Shown piece by piece: positions 60,134-64,000 of a stretch of DNA of 64,000 nucleotides; the stretch's first letter is position 1, and the number at the start of each line of letters is the position of its first letter. Location of the stretch: NCBI GenBank assembly GCA_046348365.1, contig JAXMEL010000001.1, forward strand, positions 248,001 through 312,000. The letters run 5' to 3'. This stretch comes from JAEUPI01 sp046348365. GTDB lineage: Bacteria; Pseudomonadota; Gammaproteobacteria; Burkholderiales; Burkholderiaceae_C. The notes beneath the pieces were generated by a model that ran no database searches, was not told the origin of the DNA, and saw nothing but the letters and a program-made list of their open reading frames with translations. Both the position numbers and the translations under genes were made by a program.

Positions 60134-61012
60134 ATGCAGACCATCGACATCCGCAACGACGCCGCGATGCTGTGCTCGGGCCATGCCGCGTGCCCCGGCT
60201 GCATCGACGCGCTCTCGGTGCGCCACGTGCTGGCCGCGCTGGGCCCCGACACGATGGCGGTGGTGCCGCCGTCGTGCATGGCCATCATCGCCGGGCCGCA
60301 GCCGTTCAGCTCGCTGAAGATCCCCGTCTACCAGCCCACGCTCGAGGCCAGCGCCGCCGCCGCATCGGGGCTGCGCCGCGCGCTCAACGCGCAGGGCAAG
60401 CAGAGCACGCAGGTGGTGGTGCTCGCCGGCGACGGCGGCACCTACGACATCGGGCTGCAGTGCCTGTCGTCGGCCGCCGAGCGCAACGAGGACTTCATCT
60501 ACATCTGCCTCGACAACGAAGGCTACATGAACACCGGCGCGCAGAAGAGCTCGTCGACGCCGCACTACGCGTGGACGGGCTCCACCCCGGCCGGCAAGAC
60601 CACGCGCAAGAAGAACCTCATCGAGATCATGGCCGCGCACGGCATCCCGTATGCCGCCACCGCCAGCGCCGGGCACCTCAACGACCTGCTGCGCAAGGTG
60701 CGCAAGGCGCGCACGATGCGCGGCACGCGGCTGATCGTGCTGCTGATCCCCTGCCTCGACGGCTGGGGCGTGGCCGACGACATGGGCCTCGGCGTGGCAC
60801 GCGCCGCGGTGGAGAGCGGCGCCTTTCCGCTGTACGAGGTGGAAGACGGCGTGCGCTACACCGTGAACTCCGAGAAGACGCGCCCGATCGGCGACTACCT
60901 GGCGCTGCAGCGGCGCTACCGGCACCTGGGCGAGGCCGACGTGGCGGCGCTGCAGGCGGAGATCGACAACGGGTGGCGGGGGTTGAATCGGCGGGCGGCG
61001 GCGGGCGGCTGA
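60134..61012 (+). CDS. 2-oxoacid oxidoreductase beta subunit (PadI-like)
   Basis: A 292-residue thiamine-diphosphate subunit. LCSGHAACPGCIDALSVRHVLA provides N-terminal cysteines, VLAGDGGTYDIGLQCLS and CLDNEGYMNTGAQ form the ThDP/Mg site, and HYAWTGSTPAGKTTRKKNL is the usual PFOR-beta loop. Partner of the alpha subunit upstream; AAGGAG ribosome site eight bases before the ATG. Last gene of the plus-strand set; the DNA composition changes soon after. Confidence 0.86.
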   Translation: MQTIDIRNDAAMLCSGHAACPGCIDALSVRHVLAALGPDTMAVVPPSCMAIIAGPQPFSSLKIPVYQPTLEASAAAASGLRRALNAQGKQSTQVVVLAGDGGTYDIGLQCLSSAAERNEDFIYICLDNEGYMNTGAQKSSSTPHYAWTGSTPAGKTTRKKNLIEIMAAHGIPYAATASAGHLNDLLRKVRKARTMRGTRLIVLLIPCLDGWGVADDMGLGVARAAVESGAFPLYEVEDGVRYTVNSEKTRPIGDYLALQRRYRHLGEADVAALQAEIDNGWRGLNRRAAAGG

Positions 61013-61274
61013 GTGGCGGTGGGGCACCGGCGCCGTGGCGAGGGCCTCAGGCGTGGGATTCGGTGTCGGCCCCGCGCGGCGACAGATGGACCGCCGATCA
61101 CGGCGGCGTGCCGCCCAGCGCGTTGGCAATACGTCCCATCGATTCAGCGGTTTGCGTGCGACGATGTGGCGTCTGGACAGACGTGATGGGCGGATACTTT
61201 CAGGCTACGATTAGCCGACCATTGAGCGTCCGGCCATTTGACGTTGGGGCTCACGAACCGCGTAACCAGCAGCG

Positions 61275-61664
61275 ATGACCATCTTTGAGCGGCTTCGCGC
61301 TTGGTATCGCCTCAACTCAACGGCGCCCGCCATTCCTTCGGGCCTGCAGTACTACTCCCTGCCAAGCCCCGACGGCAAAACGTTCGAGCACGGCATCGAA
61401 GTGCTAAACGACGATGCAACGCCCTTGGTCTTCGTGCTGCGCGTGCTGCAACACGAGGTCGGTCTTTCACATGCGCAGGCCTCCGTGGCCAGCGCTCTGT
61501 GCCATGATAAAGGCGGTGTTCTCATTCCATTGCCATCTGCTCAGCAAGCCGAGGAAGCCGCGGCCCGCGTAGCACGTCGCGCCGAGGAGGAAGCTTGGCC
61601 CCTGCGCTGCCGTGCTGTCTCCGCACCTCAACCCGGCCCCAGTCAAACCAACGTGCGCCAGTGA
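61275..61664 (+). CDS. ClpS-like adaptor protein
   Basis: A 129-residue protein whose middle resembles the ClpS fold: GIEVLNDDATPLVFVLRVLQ corresponds to the N-D-D/E-x-T-P-x2-F-V motif, GLSHAQASVASALCHDKGG to the middle helices and glycine turn, and AEEAAARVARRAEEEAWPLRCRA to the C-terminal helix. ClpS passes N-degron proteins to ClpAP. The N-terminal 40 residues and the last 15 are not conserved. It is not next to clpA, and lies in lower-GC accessory DNA near an IS110 element, so it may be a specialised or horizontally acquired adaptor. Confidence 0.68.
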   Translation: MTIFERLRAWYRLNSTAPAIPSGLQYYSLPSPDGKTFEHGIEVLNDDATPLVFVLRVLQHEVGLSHAQASVASALCHDKGGVLIPLPSAQQAEEAAARVARRAEEEAWPLRCRAVSAPQPGPSQTNVRQ

Positions 61665-62163
61665 GGCCTACCCCTTCGCTCGAGTGCACCCGCACCGGCA
61701 TGGCACTTGGCCCGCGAGCCGATGCAGTCCATCATCCGCCTCGCGGGCCAAGCGCCACACCGGCGCGGTCCCCTCAGCTCAAACGTTGATATGGCTTCTC
61801 CTTGTCAAGAGGCGACACCCGTCCCTCTGCGCGGCAGATGAAGATGTCTAGCTCGTTGCCGGACGGGGAACGCGACGGAGCCAGTTGAGTGCCACCCGAT
61901 GTGGATGCGCGACGGTTGTTCATGCTGATATTCGAGGGTTGGCTACCGTCAAGACAAGTGTTCGTCGCAGGGCTGCCTTCGGTCTAGGGGCTGAGATTGC
62001 TCGTGCGCGTTGTCGCACTCGAGGTCACCAATAACGTTGTCGAGGGTTCCCTTGATGGCCATGGCTGCGCCGCGTTCCCGGTCCGGCCCTGAGGCTATGT
62101 GGCTTGCGCTTGCACCTCCTGTCGTGTTTTTCCATTCCAAAGCCGTATTTGGAGCGCGTCGGG
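61665..62163. other. Gene-free accessory stretch
   Basis: About 500 bases of lower GC content with only short, unconvincing reading frames on both strands. No tRNA, clear terminator or inverted repeat was seen. Part of it may be the 3' end of the adjacent IS110 element, whose boundary I cannot fix. Confidence 0.6.
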
Positions 62164-63321
62164 TCAACCGGCGGCAGCGGCTTCAGCCGCGGCTGGCGTG
62201 GTGCCACGCCAGCCCGAGGTCTGCACTTCGCGGCCGATGGCCCACACGAAGCCGGCGAGTTCACGGGCGACCGCGACCACCACCTTGGTCTTCATGATTC
62301 GCCGTGCGCTCAGGCGCTTGAACTTGGTGTTCAGCCGCGTCTGCGCCTTCCAGGCGATATCGGTGACGGTGCGCGGCAGTCCATCGTGGCGCCTGGCGAT
62401 GATGGGCGACACGCGAGCGCTGTGCTGGTAGTGCCATGCCACCTCCACTAACATCCGCCGCGCCGCGGAGTTGCCCGCCTTGGTGATGCTGCCTTGGCGG
62501 CGCTTGGGGCCCGAGCTGCGCTCGCCTGGCACCAGCCCGACGTAGGCCATCAGCTCGCGTGGGGATTCGAAGCGCAGGAAGTCCTGCAGCTCGCCCACCA
62601 GCGTCATCGCAGCAATCAATTGCACGCCGCGCAAGGCCTGCAACGCGTGCACCATCGGCGCCAGGCTCCACTCGGGCAATGCCTCGCGCAGCGCCTGCTC
62701 CAGCCGAGCGATGCGCGCGCCGGCCTCGGTAATCATGTGCAGGTACTCCTGGAAGGCGATCTGTTGCGCTGCGTGCGGCAGCTTCAGCTCGGCCAGCCAG
62801 CGTACGTGCGCAGCTGTCCAGTTCGCGCGTCCCGCGTAGGCTATGCCGTTGCGCAACAGCAGTGCCTTTAGCCGATGGCGTCCATTGCGTTGCTCGCGCA
62901 CGGCGTCCTCCCTGGCGCGCACCAGGTCGCGTATGGCCTCGTCCAGCTCGTCGGGTACTCGAACCGTGCTCAGGTCACCCGAACGCGCCAGCCGCGCCAG
63001 CAGCATCGCATCGCGCCGGTCCGTCTTGACCCGATCACCTGCCGGGCGCGCGATCGACGACGGCGCCACCACCTCGCAGTGCAGACCCTGCGCATTCAAG
63101 TGTCGCCAGACCACAAACCCGCAAGGCCCTGCCTCGTACACGATGTGCAGCTGATGGCCACGGCTGAGCAGACGCCGCAGCGCCTTGTCCAACGATCCCA
63201 GGTCGCCCTTGATGCTGCCCACGTGGCGGACTTCCCCGTCACGCGGCGCGTCCGCCGTGGCGATGTCGATGCTGTCCTTGTGTACGTCCAAACCGACAAA
63301 CAAGGTGCTAGATTTGTCCAT
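62164..63321 (-). CDS. IS110-family transposase
   Basis: A 385-residue DEDD/serine recombinase. The N-terminal RuvC-like domain has GLDVHKDSID (first Asp), VYEAGPCG (Glu) and KTDRRDAMLLARL (last Asp pair). The C-terminal Transposase_20 domain has LRGVQLIAAMTLVGEL, YVGLVPGERSSG and the serine region GSITKAGNSAARRML. The frame is intact, so the element may be active. Start MDKSSTLFVGLDVHKD; an earlier ATG at 63375 lacks family sequence. IS110 elements lack terminal inverted repeats. Confidence 0.95.
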   Translation of the reverse strand: MDKSSTLFVGLDVHKDSIDIATADAPRDGEVRHVGSIKGDLGSLDKALRRLLSRGHQLHIVYEAGPCGFVVWRHLNAQGLHCEVVAPSSIARPAGDRVKTDRRDAMLLARLARSGDLSTVRVPDELDEAIRDLVRAREDAVREQRNGRHRLKALLLRNGIAYAGRANWTAAHVRWLAELKLPHAAQQIAFQEYLHMITEAGARIARLEQALREALPEWSLAPMVHALQALRGVQLIAAMTLVGELQDFLRFESPRELMAYVGLVPGERSSGPKRRQGSITKAGNSAARRMLVEVAWHYQHSARVSPIIARRHDGLPRTVTDIAWKAQTRLNTKFKRLSARRIMKTKVVVAVARELAGFVWAIGREVQTSGWRGTTPAAAEAAAAG

Positions 63322-63431
63322 GGCCCGTCTCCTCGCCTTTCGGCAATGCCCCGGCAGCCCGTCCGCTGGGTCCATTGGTGTAGCTCTGCCGGCCCCTGGC
63401 CCGCAACCTACGTTCGTGCGTGAGACGGGCC
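63322..63431 (-). ncRNA. Possible IS110 guide (bridge) RNA region
   Basis: Non-coding DNA just upstream of the transposase, bounded by perfect 10-bp inverted arms GGCCCGTCTC (63322-63331) and GAGACGGGCC (63422-63431). IS110-type elements are known to express a structured bridge RNA from the non-coding end upstream of the recombinase gene; the position fits, but loops and targets were not assigned. Confidence 0.35.
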
Positions 63432-63755
63432 CCCTGGATTCACGAAGCCATCTTGTCTAGGCAGACCCACGTACCATCAGGCTACATATACATCTTGAGT
63501 AACGCCGCCATGCCCGGCCTCTTGAAGATCGGCAGAAGTCATCGCCCGTTGGCGCGCCACCGGGCCCGGCTGGCAAACGCGCATGGCTGAGCGCTTGGCG
63601 AAGTCACCCGTGCCACGGGCAAAGAGTGATAGCTAACCCTTATTTCAAACAGAATCTCGCCGTGGTGTCGGGCACTGGCCTGCTTGGCGAAGGGCTTGTG
63701 CGTTGGCCGTCGCAGCCCCACCTTACCTACCGACCGGCCGGTCCGTGACCTGCTC

Positions 63756-64000
63756 TTGAGCGCAACACGATTCGCGCTTGTTCTCGGTGCCCTTGCCTTG
63801 GCTTGGGCCACAGTGTTCGCGGCACAACCGGAATGCGAGATCAACGAAGGTTCCACCTCGGCAAGGGTCGAGCACTATCTCGCCAGGCTCGACGATCGTT
63901 CGTGTGTTCGCCGCTATGGTCACGGTCACCCGTGGTACGTGGCAGCGGAAGAACTTGGCCGAATCGGCGAGCCCGCGATCCCCGGGCTCGTTGGCAAACT
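63756..64000 (+). CDS. Secreted hypothetical protein, cut by the window end
   Basis: An open frame from a TTG codon to the window edge, at least 81 residues. It opens with a signal peptide (LSATRFALVLGALALAWATVFAAQ) and continues PECEINEGSTSARVEHYL, then LDDRSCVRRYGH and EELGRIGEPAIPGLVGK, which resembles the start of a HEAT-repeat protein. Two cysteines after the signal suggest an exported, disulfide-bonded protein. No ATG or GTG start is available and no clear ribosome site is seen; CTG or TTG starts a few codons earlier are possible. Function unknown. Confidence 0.5.
   Translation, partial: MSATRFALVLGALALAWATVFAAQPECEINEGSTSARVEHYLARLDDRSCVRRYGHGHPWYVAAEELGRIGEPAIPGLVGK

Larger units (their letters stand above)
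62164..63431 (-). mobile_element. IS110-family insertion sequence, minimal extent
   Basis: Transposase gene plus the structured region upstream of it. True ends are probably further out (up to about 63480 on one side) but cannot be fixed without a second copy or an empty site. Confidence 0.6.

Noticed and set aside
61195..61275. GTTGGGGCT-type sequence before the ClpS-like gene as an integron attC site
   Set aside because: It does not fit the attC consensus ends, and no inverted partner or integrase was seen.
63539..63856. Minus-strand frame near the window end as a gene
   Set aside because: It has no recognisable domain, and the plus-strand frame with a clear signal peptide overlaps it and looks more protein-like.

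Overview
The window comes from a high-GC facultative anaerobe, most likely a denitrifying member of the Burkholderiales (Betaproteobacteria). The grounds are GC-rich codon use throughout, the metZ-gltX-tRNA-Ala-tRNA-Glu block, an NsrR/NnrS nitric-oxide module, FNR-type boxes, dispersed GC-rich palindromic repeats, and a Thauera-type benzoyl-CoA reductase operon. Almost all of it reads as one catabolic region for plant-derived aromatics, with regulatory and metalloenzyme modules between.

Layout. 1-2037: end of metZ, gltX, two tRNAs and a terminator-like hairpin. 2166-15120: a corrinoid methyl-transfer cluster made of a corrinoid protein, a UROD-fold methyltransferase I, a RACE-type ferredoxin/ASKHA activator, a pterin-binding methyltransferase II and a fused MetV-MetF reductase. 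A VanA-like Rieske oxygenase, a periplasmic binding protein, and LuxR and AraC regulators are mixed in. It looks like O-demethylation of methoxyaromatics with methyl transfer to tetrahydrofolate. 15143-24181: hydroxycinnamate module (amidohydrolase, crotonase, feruloyl-CoA-synthase-like ligase, ABC importer with a fused LivM-LivG, MarR regulator) with two matching operator-like palindromes exactly 100 bp apart. 24222-31277: tRNA-Asp, a higBA pair whose toxin looks frameshifted, then nitric-oxide genes (DUF2249, NsrR, NnrS, hemerythrin) with FNR- and NsrR-like sites.

31302-44515: HupE-like protein, NHL-repeat protein, and a NosZ-like beta-propeller protein carrying every catalytic residue I can recall for thiocyanate dehydrogenase. 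These are followed by two FtsX/LolD-type ABC pairs, two single-span membrane proteins, a histidine kinase, an NtrC-type sigma-54 activator and SCO1. A good sigma-54 promoter precedes the dehydrogenase-like gene. 44575-52924 (minus strand): had-oah-dch-bcrC-bcrB-bcrA-bcrD-ferredoxin, the anaerobic benzoyl-CoA pathway; bcrB carries a one-base frameshift. 53136-61012 (plus strand): korAB, a rubrerythrin, RidA, and a four-gene phenylglyoxylate-oxidoreductase-like complex. 61275-64000: lower-GC accessory DNA with a ClpS-like gene, an IS110 transposase with a possible structured RNA upstream, and a secreted protein cut by the window edge.

How it fits together (inference): ferulate or coumarate enters by the ABC importer, is activated and shortened to an aromatic aldehyde/acid, is O-demethylated by the corrinoid or the Rieske route, and is finally reduced as benzoyl-CoA. 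KorAB, and perhaps the Pad-like enzyme, would supply low-potential electrons. The aldehyde dehydrogenase, the benzoate/4-hydroxybenzoate CoA ligase and 4-hydroxybenzoyl-CoA reductase are not in the window.
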